Positions 48,556-58,377 of a stretch of DNA of 64,000 nucleotides are shown here, in pieces. Under the pieces are notes generated by a model. It was not told the DNA's origin. It saw only the letters and a program-made list of their open reading frames with translations, and made no database searches. The translations under genes and the position numbers were made by a program. Origin of the DNA: Alisma plantago-aquatica (lineage: Eukaryota > Streptophyta > Magnoliopsida > Alismatales > Alismataceae). Positions within the stretch are counted from its first letter, which is position 1. Each line of letters starts with the position of its first letter. Location of the stretch: NCBI GenBank assembly GCA_963693085.1, contig OY856410.1:888783835-888847834 (forward strand). Direction: 5' to 3'.

Positions 48556-50144
48556 TGATGCGATGATTTTGAGTCGCATTTATAGACTTGTTTTACTCGT
48601 GTTTTATGCGTTTATTGGTCATTTTGGTGGTTAATATTGCATAATTCACTTACTTTAGTCTATGATCCTTCTCAGTATCAAATCTCTCTTATTTTATTGT
48701 TTTGAGCATAAATGATTACAATAATATGTTTTATTTTGGCTTATGTGGTTTTGTGTTGCAATTTCAGGAAAAACACATATCTGCAGCTGTCGATACCATC
48801 GACACAACCACAGGTTGCCAGCCGTAAGGAGCATCACAGATTCGATACCATCGACTTTGAAGTCGATGGTATCAAGTTACCATCAGATTGCTGGCGAGAA
48901 GACAGTCGATGTTATCGACCCTAAAGTCGATACTATCGACACAAGAAGATTCAACGACGGAAAAGGGATAAAAACGACACCTAAGGGTGTCGATACCATC
49001 GACCCTCGTCGATGGTATCGAGTCAGCATCAGGCGCAATGAAGAAAAGAAAAGAAGACTTGTCAATATCGTGCAGTGTCGATACCATCGACCCGCGTCAA
49101 TGGTATCGACACCGTCAGATCAGAGTTTGTTTTAGATCGGCTCTAATCCAATGGTGGTGATATTTTTGTAACCTAACTCAGTGATTATACCTAATGACGG
49201 CGACCAAGAGCTAGGTATCACGTCATTAGTTGTTGCACACGTCCCGAGAAGGTGTGGAGAGAAGAACGGAGTCCAGAAGCACGCCCCAACCGTTTCGGAA
49301 GCCAAAGAAGACGTTTTCCACCGCCGAAAGGCTGTAGATCGTCTACGCTGAGGAACGCTTGGATCTTCTCCGTTCAGGGGTTTCATTACTTTTTCATGTT
49401 TTTCTCCACGTTTCCCCTTTTCTCAACCATGTTTTTCTCTGAGATGAACATGCGGGGCTAATCCCCTTTATCTTTAGGACCGGGAGTAGCCTGGGGAAGC
49501 ATTGTATGACATTTTTATCATAGTAATTCATAATTTATCTCTTAAATCTGTGGTATGATTTCATTTTCTCAATTATATTGTTACGCTTGATCACCATAAT
49601 GATAATCTAATGCCTTTAATTTCTTTGAAAGAAGAATTAACGGTTGAAAAGAGACGAAATTTACATTAATTAACAAATCCCTTGAACAAGGTGATGTAAG
49701 GTTAATGGTGGAAACCCATAGGTCATTTCTAATGCACCTAGTTTAGGGTATTAGTTACTATGACGATGGAACCGGCCTAGACATAGGTAGTGAATTGTAC
49801 CACGACAGTGGGCAATTCTGACTACATGCCACTACCCAGATTGAGAGATGAACCTGAGTAACTATATGGAAAATTCATACAATGGAAACTCGCGGTGAAA
49901 CCGCAATCCTAAAGATATCCACTTGAATTGATTAAACTAAACCTTTAATCGATTGCTTTGTTTTATTTTATTTTATTTCATTTTTAAAATGACTCTCAGA
50001 ACCTTTTAATTGGCCTAGCTGATTGTGAGTAGTTAGTAGTAGTCTATCGATAATTCAGTGTCCCTGAGTTCGACTCAGGCCTCACAAGGGCCTATACTAC
50101 ATTGACGCATGCACTTGCGTTCGATGCACGGTAAAATCATGTCA
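48556..50144 (+). repeat. 5' LTR of element E
   Basis: 1,589 bp, TGATGCGATG to AATCATGTCA, matching 59966-61556. It contains nine copies of the GTCGAT-nnn-ATCGAC motif between 48789 and 49110. Conserved downstream blocks such as GGGGCTAATCCCCTTTATC resemble those of the D LTR. Confidence 0.95.
48789..49110. repeat. Palindrome/hairpin array in E 5' LTR
   Basis: Nine 15-mers: a single at 48789-48803, then pairs at 48841/48862, 48905/48926, 48989/49008 and 49077/49096. In the last two pairs the left member GTCGATACCATCGAC and the right member GTCGATGGTATCGAG (or GTCAATGGTATCGAC) are near-exact complements with 4-nt loops, giving stems of about 15 bp. Each 15-mer is itself an imperfect palindrome with 6-bp arms. 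Confidence 0.93.
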
Positions 50145-50150
50145 AGTTTT

Positions 50151-50168
50151 TGACACCGTTGCCAGGGA
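50151..50168 (+). other. Primer binding site of element E (tRNA-Asp type)
   Basis: TGACACCGTTGCCAGGGA, three differences from the Athila tRNA-Asp site TGGCGCCGTTGCCGGGGA, all G-to-A as expected from decay of methylated cytosines on the other strand. Six bases after the LTR. Confidence 0.85.
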
Positions 50169-50332
50169 AACAGCAATTGTCGGCACTACGAGTGCTTCAA
50201 GCAGACATTCTAGGCCACATTTTTATTTTATTATTTTATTCTCATTTTTTTAATTCATAGTTTATCATTCATATTTAGAAATTGTCTACCAAAGGTACTG
50301 AACTGAGATTTTCCTCTTACATGTAATGGTGC

Positions 50333-52031
50333 ATGGTGAAGACGCGTAGCACCGACTACACGCACCAATCACCAGAGGTTCCATTGCCAGGACCAGACGA
50401 CGAGAAGAACTGTATTCAAGACCAACCAGACAAAATAGATTCTGATTCAGAACCAGAAGCCATGGCAGAAGAGCAGACGATATGGGAGAAGATAAAGGCT
50501 TCTTCCTCATCTGCTTCAAAGGGGCCAATAAAGAAGCAGGCGATCAACATTCTGACTTACAAGATTGATCCTGCATTAATAAATCTGGTCAAATCAAATG
50601 CATTTCATGGGCTCAAATGAAGATTCGGTGACTCACATTAGCCAGTTCGTGGAGAACTACGACATGATCAAGATAGACAGGTTTCCACATGAGACATTGT
50701 ACTTGAAGTTGTTCCCCAGCTCTCAGGCGGGAAATGCATGAGAATGGCTACATAATCTTGATGATGAGTATGTGGAATCATGGAACCACATGGTGGAAGT
50801 GTTCTTTGAAAGGTTCTTTCCACCTGAGAAGACAAATGATATGATCATAAAAATTCATAATTTTAGTAAAAAGGCAGGAGAGACTTACTCTGAGACCTGG
50901 GAATGGTTCCAGATCATGCTAAGGAGGTGCCCACATCATGGACTTGACAAGGAGATGCAGGTCAAAATCTTTTATTTTGCTCTTTCTGAGCATGATAGAA
51001 GTAACCTAGATTCCGCAGGTTCAAGGTTCTTCTTAAACAACACAGACATGAGGTGTTGGGAAATTTTGAAGAACATGGCTAAGAAGCAATCCTGGGGTGA
51101 TAGAGATGTCGTAGAGCATGTTCGGGTTGCAGGGGAGTCAAAGGCCATCAAAGAACTAAATGAGAAGATGGACCTTCTAGCAAAGAAACTGCTTGCAAAA
51201 GAAGATGCAGAATCAGATGATGAGGCTCAAGTAAAGTTCATGCGCCAGCAGCAGGGGTACAGAAACAACGATTACTCATGGAGGAAAGACAAGAAATTTT
51301 CCTGGAAGGACCCAAATAATTTCTTGCAGGACCCAGACGCAAAACCCCAATCGTCACCAGAGGACAAGAGCAATGAGTTGCTCAATCAAGTAATAAAGCA
51401 GAATCAAGGACTAATGAACACTTTTGGCCAGCAGATCAAGCAACAAGGTGAATTCATGAATCAGTTTGGGCAGACCTTACAAAGTCACGGGGCTCAGATG
51501 AGGACTATAGAAACATCATTGGCGCAGATGGCAGCTGAGATAGCAAATCTGAAGAAGCCAGCGCAACAAGGCTTTCCGGGTAATACAAACATTCCAGGAG
51601 GAAACCAACAGGCTAAGGCAATCTTGCTAAGGAGCGGTAAGAAGATTTTAAACCCCAGGGCCGATGAACCAAGCAAACCCCAGTCAGAAAACATAGGTGA
51701 GGCCACAGAGGAGGTTTCGATCCCAATCATCGAGCCGGTAGATGATGTGGTAGAGGTTGTTGCAACAGAACCCGCCATTGTTGAGGAGGAGACACAGAAG
51801 AGGACGCCATATGTGCCGCCACATCAAAGGGCACAGACTGTCCCGGTCCCATATCACAATAGTGCGAAGGCCAAGAAAGTGGACGCTCAGTTCAAGAAGT
51901 TTCTAGATAGCTTTAGAAAGCTGTCTTTCAACATTCCTCTTTTAGAAGCAATCGAACAGATACCCTCCTACGGGAAATTTTTGAAAGACATCATCACAAA
52001 GAAAGGAAAATCCCTGATACTGAGGTTGTAG
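50333..52031 (+). pseudogene. Athila gag (element E)
   Basis: Starts at ATG 50333. The N-terminal part (50333-50610) has an acidic segment and the TIWEKIKASSS block. A one-base change near 50610 shifts the frame, and a TGA at 50739-50741, most simply a CGA arginine mutated at CpG, interrupts the capsid region. After that the frame is open from 50772 to 52031 (419 codons). It includes the capsid remainder with FFPPEKTNDMI, a KDNN/Q-rich middle, a likely coiled-coil (near 51400-51560), and the basic C-terminus near YVPPHQRAQ. No zinc knuckle is present, as is usual in Athila Gag. A further slip in an A-rich run near 52003-52009 separates it from the protease. Confidence 0.9.
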
Positions 52032-53311
52032 TTCTCAAGGAGCAGGTGAGTGCCTTCATCATGGGCACATTACCACCTAAAAGGCAGGATCCAGGCTGCT
52101 TCAATATTTCATGTTATATTGGTAAGGTGAAATTTGGCGAAGCACTGTGTGATTCCGGGGCAAGCATAAATCTGATGCCTCTCTCTACGTTCAAGAAATT
52201 GGGATCGAAAGAATCAAGGCCGAGCAATATGACAATACAGTTGGCGGATAATTCCGTGGTAAAACCGTATGGTATTTGCAAAGATGTGTTGGTGAAAGTT
52301 GATCGGTTTGTATTTCCAGCAGACTTTGTTGTAATGGAAATGCAAGATGAACAGTGTAATGAGTTACTCCTTGGACGACCCTTCCAATCCACTGCTAACA
52401 TGATACTGGAGATGGGGAGAGGTCGTTTGACCTTGGGTATCGCTGATGATCGGTTTGAAATGGTCATTCCCTCAAGCACTACGCAATCAAAAGTAAAGGA
52501 GCAATGCTGCATGATGAAGCACTTTGATCAGAATATTTCTATTTGTCTAGGGAAGCCATTTCTAGATATCGCTCATGTAATGACTAAAGTAGAAAAAGGG
52601 ACACTAGCTGTAGACATCATGGAGCAGACCAAGGTTGTGTCTCTTAGCAAGGTTGTGGGTTTTCCCAATGATGAAGAGGAGGACATTCCGCCTTCTACTG
52701 AAGATGAGGCCATAGTAAGTTATGTCTTTAATGCATATCCAGAACTACCTCTTGAAGCCTGCCTGGTTAACATAACACATGATTGGATGAGAAGCAAGTC
52801 ACTTCAAGAGTGTGCCAAGATGCTTCAGGTGTTGCCATGTTTCTACGCTAGGTACTATGAAGACCTTGGAGAACTCCCACCACTGCTTCAGTCATCCTTA
52901 ATCAGCCTGCCAGAATTAGAATTGAAGCCATTGCCACCGCACTTGAAATATGCATTTCTAGCTGAAGGTGAAAAGTTGTCAGTGATTATTTTGGCATATC
53001 TGAGTGCCGAAGAGGAGGATCAACTGCTGATCGTGTTGAAGAACCACCGAGGTGCATTCGGGTGGTCGGTAGCAGACATCAAGGGGATTTCCCCTACTTT
53101 GTGCCAGCACAAGATCCGGCTCGAGGAAGGAGCCAAACGGGTAATTCAGCCACAGTGCCGACTAAATCCTAGCATGATGGAGGTCGTAAAGAAGGAGGTG
53201 ATCAAGCTCCTTTCTGTAGGTATCATCTATGCCATATCCGACTCGACGTGGGTGAGTCCTACACATGTAGTCCCTAAAAAGGGGGAATTACTATTACACA
53301 TAACTTGTTGA
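52010..53311 (+). pseudogene. Athila pol: protease and start of reverse transcriptase
   Basis: Open for 421 codons from 52046 and extending back in frame to about 52010, where it should join gag. The retropepsin-like protease has CDSGASINLMP with the catalytic DSG at about 52151, then YGICKDVLVKVD and ELLLGRPFQ. A connecting segment leads to the N-terminal RT: ISPTLCQHKIRLEEG and the [12 protein letters not shown] block (near 53245-53284). The frame is lost at the G run at 53281-53285, where one base seems missing. Protease cuts the Gag-Pol polyprotein inside the particle. Confidence 0.9.
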
Positions 53312-53970
53312 ATGAGCCAGTCACGACCCGTCTGGTAACCAGGTGGCATGTATGTATAGACTACCGTAGATTGAATACTGCTACACTTAAGGATCATTTT
53401 CCTCTCCCATTCATTGATCAGATTTTAGAGCGATTAGCAGGTTGATCTCATTTTTGTTTTCTCGATGGTTATTCGGGCTACAATCAGATTTCCATTGATC
53501 CTTAGGACCAAGAGAAGTCCACCTTCACTTGTCCTTATGGAACCTTTGCATACCGCCGTATGCCCTTCGATTTGTGTAACGCACTGGCAACCTTTCAGCG
53601 TTGCATACTTGCCATTTTCTCCGATATGGTTGAACGTTGTTTGGAAGTCTTTATGGACGATTTCTCCGTCTATGGTGCGTCTTTTGACGAATGTTTATAC
53701 AATTTGGACAAAGTTTTGCAACGATGTGAGGACACGCATCTAGTTCTCAATTGGGAAAAATGTCATATGATGGTTAGCAAAGGGATCGTGCTTGGACATA
53801 AAGTGCCTAGCAAGGGGTTGGAGGTAGATCCGGTGAAGATTGAAGTTATTTCCAAATTTCCCCCACTGAATTCGGTAAAAGGGGTAAGGAGTTTTCTAGG
53901 TCACGCCGGGTTTTATCGCCGATCGCCGATTTATAAAAGATTTTTCAAAAATTGCCAAACCATTATATGA
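53312..53970 (+). pseudogene. Athila reverse transcriptase core
   Basis: Continues RT in a shifted frame: VCIDYRRLN near 53350, FLDGYSGYNQ near 53460, RRMPFDLCNALATFQRC near 53553, and the catalytic FMDDFSVYG (F-x-DD form of YxDD, usual in Athila) near 53650. GHKVPSKGLEVDP and [11 protein letters not shown] then mark the thumb and connection. In-frame stops: TGA 53443-53445 and TAG 53503-53505. Near 53921-53934 the 7-bp word ATCGCCG is tandemly duplicated, which throws the end of this region out of frame. The domain would copy element RNA into DNA. Confidence 0.92.
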
Positions 53971-53989
53971 GCTTCTGGAGAAGGATGTT

Positions 53990-54523
53990 GTGTTTTATTT
54001 TAACAAAAAGTGTTTAAATGCATTTAATGTGCTTAAAGAAAAATTGATTTCTGCTCCGGTTGTGCAAACACCAGATTGGACAAAGCCATTCGAACCGATG
54101 TGTGATGCATCAGATTTCGCAGTGGGGGCAGTTTTGGGACAATGTGTGGACAATAAACCCGCTGTGATTTTCTATGCGTCTAAAACCTTAAATGAAGCAC
54201 AACTGAATTACACGACAACCGAAAAAGAACTTCTCGTCGTTGTTTTTGCTTTTGAAAAATTCCGGCAATATCTTGTAGGATCTAAAGTCGTGGTATGGAC
54301 GGACCACGCCGCCATTAAGTACTTGATGGAGAAAAAGGATGCCAAACCTAGACTAATTAGGTGGATCTTACTGTTACAAGAATTTGACATTGAAATCAAA
54401 GATAAGGCGGGAATAGAAAATGTGGTTGTGGACCACTTGTCTAGGTTGGAAAGGGTAGATGAGAAGGACGTGCATATACCCATTACCGAGACGTTTCCCG
54501 ATGAACAACTTCTATCTGTATAA
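53990..54523 (+). pseudogene. Athila RNase H
   Basis: Open segment of 177 codons with the gypsy RNase H signature: [14 protein letters not shown] (first Asp, near 54100), [16 protein letters not shown] (Glu, near 54220), [11 protein letters not shown] (Asp, near 54300) and DHLSRL at the end (near 54430). It removes RNA from the RNA:DNA hybrid during reverse transcription. A TAA at 54521-54523 interrupts the linker to integrase; the same frame then continues to 54886. Confidence 0.93.
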
Positions 54524-55821
54524 TCTAAAGGTCCTTGGTTTTCTTACATTGTTAATTATCTTGCCTGCAAAATTATCCCATATGATTGGACATACCAAGA
54601 GAAAAAGAAATTTTTCCATTCTTTGCGTTATTATTTCTGGGATGACCCTATTCTGTTGAAGCAGTGCAGGGATGGTGTGTTGCGCAGGTGTGTACCGGAA
54701 GTGGAATATGAAAGTGTCCTTCGTCATTGCCATACTCTACCGACGGGTGGCCACCATACTAGTTCTCGAACTGCTGCTAAGGTACTTGAGAGCGGCATTT
54801 ACTGGCCTACTTTGTTCAGGGACGCATATGACTATGTGCGGCAATGCGATTCCTGCCAACGGGCAGGTAACATTTCAAAAAGATAGGAGATGCCCCTCAA
54901 TGTATTTCAAGAGGTCGAGGTGTCCGATCTGTGGGGTATTGATTTATGGGACCCTTTGTGTCCTCCAATTCTAACCTGTACATTCTATTAGTTGTTGACT
55001 ATGTATCGAAGTGGGTAGAGGCAATACCCACTAGGACTAATGATGCCGCCGTAGTGTGCAGGTTTGTCAAAGAATATATTTTCTGCAGGTTTGGTGTACC
55101 AAGAATGATTATTAGTGATGGAGGTACACATTTCCGAAATCAAAAGTTTATGGCATTGTTGCGAAAGTATGGGGTGAAGCACAACATTGGTACCCCATAC
55201 CACCCGCAGACACAGGGGCAGGTGGAAGTCTCCAATAGAGAGATTAAGAAGATCTTGGAGCGCACTGTGGCTTCGACAAGAAAAAACTAGAGCACCTTGT
55301 TGTCGGACGCTTTGTGGGCGTACAGGATGGCGTTTAAGACACCTATAGGCACTACGCCTTTTAGGTTGGCTTATGGTCGGGCCTGCCATTTACCGGTGGA
55401 GTTGGAGCATAAGGCGCACTGGGCGCTGAGGAAGTTGAATTTGAGCTATGATGAAGCTGGAAAGAAACGTATGTTAGAGCTAAATGAACTTGACGAGATG
55501 AGGATGAATGCATATGAAAGGTCGCAGATCTACAAGGAGCGAACAAAGTTGATTCATGACCGAAATATTCAGATGTGTGTCTTCAAGAAGGGAGATCGTG
55601 TACTCTTATTCAACTCTAGGTTGAAGATGCATCCCGGGAAATTGAAATCCCGATGGAGTGGATCGTTCACCGTAGAGGAGGTCAGGCCACATGGCGCAAT
55701 CATGGTGCATGATGGCGAGACAACATTCTTGGTTAATGGGCAGCGATTGAAGTTGTATTTCGGTGAGGATTACACAAGGAAAGTGCATGAGGTCAAACTC
55801 ATTGCACTTCTGGATGCATGA
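54524..55821 (+). pseudogene. Athila integrase
   Basis: An N-terminal zinc-finger region (54620-54870) with RHCHTLPTGGHH and CDSCQRAG gives the HHCC finger. A TAG (54884-54886) and a one-base loss near 54935 precede the catalytic core: VVDYVSKWVEA (first Asp), ISDGGTHF (second Asp) and the Glu of VEVSNREIKK form the DDE triad, between about 54985 and 55245. TAG 55288-55290 (likely Trp) interrupts. The rest is open from 55297 to the natural stop at 55821, with [18 protein letters not shown] and the [12 protein letters not shown]-terminal DNA-binding block. Integrase inserts the cDNA with a 5-bp stagger, matching the TSD found. Confidence 0.93.
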
Positions 55822-55997
55822 GGAGCTTGATTTCGTCTAGCCTAAGACGTTAAATAAGGGCACTTGTTGAGAGGCAACCCAGCCATTGGTAGTTTTGTTT
55901 AGTTTCTTTTACATTTGTAAGTTAGTTTGATTCGATTTTGTTTTTAGTGTAAACAAGGTACCTTGATCGTTTGTTCAATGTGCAGGACTGAGGCAGG

Positions 55998-56550
55998 GTC
56001 GATACTATCGACCCTTGTGTCGATGGTATCGAGATAGGTACAGTTAGGTGGCTGCAAAAATTTCTCTGAGTCGATACTATCGACGGCCTCATCGATGGTA
56101 TCAACCCACCATCAGGTTGCTCGCCAGAACGAGTTCGATAGTATCGACATGGATGTCGATACTCGCGAGATCTCTGGAGATATTCAGACGAATTTGTCTC
56201 AGTGAAGTCGATACCATCGACGGGCCTGTCGATGGTATCGACCCAGTTACAGGCAGGAAGCGGCGGCCGGGCCTCGCGAGGGTGTCTGTCCTAAGCAGAG
56301 TCGATACTATCGACTTGCGTTGATGGTATCGACGTGACATGTCACCGATCAGCGAGAGGAAATCAATGGCGATCGCTGCATCAAGAGAGTCGATCCTTGG
56401 GATGGGTCGATACCATCAACACCCGTCGATGGTATCGACGTGTCATCGATCCAGGCCCCCACATCAGGCTATCAACAACCGTCGATACTAGCAGAAGACC
56501 GGATTGCGCCACAAGAGTCGATACCATCGAATCGCGTCGATGGTATCGAC
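55998..56550. repeat. Main palindrome/hairpin array of element E
   Basis: Seven inverted pairs with left members starting at 55998, 56070, 56134, 56207, 56300, 56406 and 56517, plus a degenerate single at 56481. Typical pair: GTCGATACCATCGAC (56207-56221), a 6-nt loop, then GTCGATGGTATCGAC (56228-56242), an exact 15-bp complement. Cores are ACT or ACC on the left and usually GGT on the right. Sequence between pairs is unrelated and 30-80 bp long, so this is not an ordinary tandem duplication. Confidence 0.95.
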
Positions 56551-56574
56551 GAGTGCACAGCAGCGACGGCCGTG

Positions 56575-56585
56575 TTTATAAAAGG
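56575..56585 (+). promoter_or_regulatory. TATA-like site upstream of the third ORF
   Basis: TTTATAAAAGG, 24 bp after the last hairpin and about 220 bp before the ATG at 56803. Confidence 0.45.
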
Positions 56586-56676
56586 GAGATGTTGTTGTCA
56601 ACTTGATTCACACCTTCAAGGAATACTTCATCCACTTGTGTCATGCATATTGTTGTGCAATCGGAGCCCGGCTACG

Positions 56677-56732
56677 AGCATCCAAGGAGCGAGTTCTTCC
56701 CCGAGCATCCAAGGAGCGAGTTCTTCCCCGAG
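56677..56732. repeat. 27-bp tandem duplication in the third-ORF leader
   Basis: A segment containing CATCCAAGGAGCGAG and TTCTTCCCC occurs twice in direct succession. Confidence 0.85.
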
Positions 56733-56802
56733 CCTTCACCGAGCGGAGATTGTCTTCTCCGATCTTCACCAAGCTCTGTCTTCTATTCCTTCTTTCTCGA
56801 CG

Positions 56803-58377
56803 ATGGTGCGTACAGTCGGTGCTTCTTCTTCACGGGTGGATCCTATGGAGATCCCCAAGTTCATTCCTCCACCCACTGCATCTATTCTGTGCCCGCAGAT
56901 TGTCCATCCCTCCGCAGAGGTCCGGAAGGTCTACGAGGAACTTATGAAGAGAAAGATAGAGTCGACCCGATACGTCGATCGAGGCATGGTTCGTTATCTT
57001 GGGTTTGAGCCAAATCTTGCCTACGTTCTCAAGGGGCAGGCAAGGCATACTGGCAGGAGGTCCGATGAGATGGAATTCCACATCGACGGCCAGCCATTCT
57101 TCGGTGAATGGCCAACATACAAGGAGCTAGTGACAGAGTTCATGGTGTCGTTGGACATATGTTTCGTGCCAAACGACGTCATCGCCACTGATCGGGAATG
57201 GATCAAGGGTCGTGTTTTTTCCGGCTTTACAACAACGATTACACTCTCACCCTTAGGCAGTTCAATTCCATCTACAACTGGAATCATGGGAGAGACCAGT
57301 ACCGGAGGCCATACAACCGGACGGACTATGATGTTATTTTTGCTGAGCTAGTGATTGCTCCTCCTGGCAAATCCGTGAGCTACCATAATGTGGCAGTTGC
57401 AGATTTCGAGCATCCATTTGTGTGGGTTCTTCACCGCATGTTCTGCACCACCCTGTTCGCTCGTGGTGACCTGTCTCTCAGCAAGTTTCAGGAGACAGAC
57501 TTGTTCTTCCTGCACAAATTGTTGAAGCGTGAGGAGTGCAATTGGGGCGCGTTTTTCTTAACGCGCGTGTTGGCTGTGAAGAGGAGTACGCAGAAAGCTC
57601 CAATCCACTTTGGAGGGCTCATCACACCGCTGGCCCACTATCTTGGGTTAAATTTCTCCCAGCTTACTCCCCTCTCCAATAGGAGCAAGGTCAACCTACA
57701 GCATCTGCATCGCTCCAACCTCATCCTGCTTCGTGATGGCCTGGCATATGCACACTGCCATGTCAATCAAGCATATCAAGAGTGTTCACTTCCAGACCCC
57801 GTCTTCAACATCGTGAGCGCTTAACATTTCAGATGGCCTGTCATCGCCATCGAGGACTCGGATGAAGACGGTGGCAATGATGACAATGACGGCGACGAGC
57901 TTGAAGAGGAAGAGGAGGCTTTCACCCCTCTTCGCGTACGAGTAGTACCCCGGAAGCGCCCCCGCATGCATCCGGGTGCATCTTCATCTTCACAGCCTCC
58001 GCCACCACAGCCCTCTTATCAAGGAGAGGATGACTACTCCATGCAGGGGATGTATACAATGTTGCATGAGATTCATCAGACACAGCAGCAACATACAACT
58101 TCATATGCCGGTATTCAGGATACAACGAACCGGTTGTTAGACAATCAGAGGGCTATTTTCGAGAATGAGCGCCTCCTCCTCAACAACCAACAGCACATCC
58201 ACGACCGGTTGCATAGGATGGAGATGCAGCAGCAGCCCTTCTACGATCATTACTGGAGCCAGAATTATTTTGGGGGGGTATCCACAACCTTCGCCAATGC
58301 CCCAGTATGATCCGAGCTTTCAGGGGCAGTACCCTTCTTGGGACCCCACGGCTCCGCAGTACCTGCCTCCTCCGTAA
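56803..58377 (+). pseudogene. Athila third ORF (ATHILA ORF-1 / env-like)
   Basis: The ATG at 56803 opens a protein of about 520 codons that matches the Athila-specific ORF after pol, sometimes called env-like. Its role is not established. The first part (56803-57217) includes YLGFEPNLAYVLKGQ and GQPFFGEWPTYKELV. A one-base shift in the T6 run near 57217 leads to the second part (57198-57824) with RQFNSIYNW, HRMFCTTLFARGD and IHFGGLITPLAHYLGL. A TAA at 57822-57824 is followed in frame by an acidic stretch and a basic VVPRKRPR segment (possible nuclear signal). A Gln-rich coiled-coil-like tail comes next. A shift in a G7 run near 58270 precedes the proline-rich end at 58377. No signal peptide or membrane span was seen. 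Confidence 0.85.

Larger units (their letters stand above)
55822..56802 (+). promoter_or_regulatory. Spacer before the third ORF: palindrome array and TATA-like site
   Basis: The conserved post-pol block (TTGAGAGGCAACCCAGCCA, near 55866) is followed by the hairpin array at 55998-56550. Then come TTTATAAAAGG at 56575-56585 and a 27-bp direct duplication near 56677-56732. The third ORF opens at 56803. The order array, TATA, leader, ATG suggests a separate promoter for the third ORF; that is an inference. Confidence 0.55.

Noticed and set aside
55998..56550. CRISPR array
   Set aside because: The units are short inverted pairs with irregular spacers in a plant retrotransposon, with no cas genes.
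56803..58377. A true viral envelope protein
   Set aside because: No signal peptide, transmembrane span or furin-like site was seen. The similarity is to the Athila-specific third ORF, whose function is unknown.
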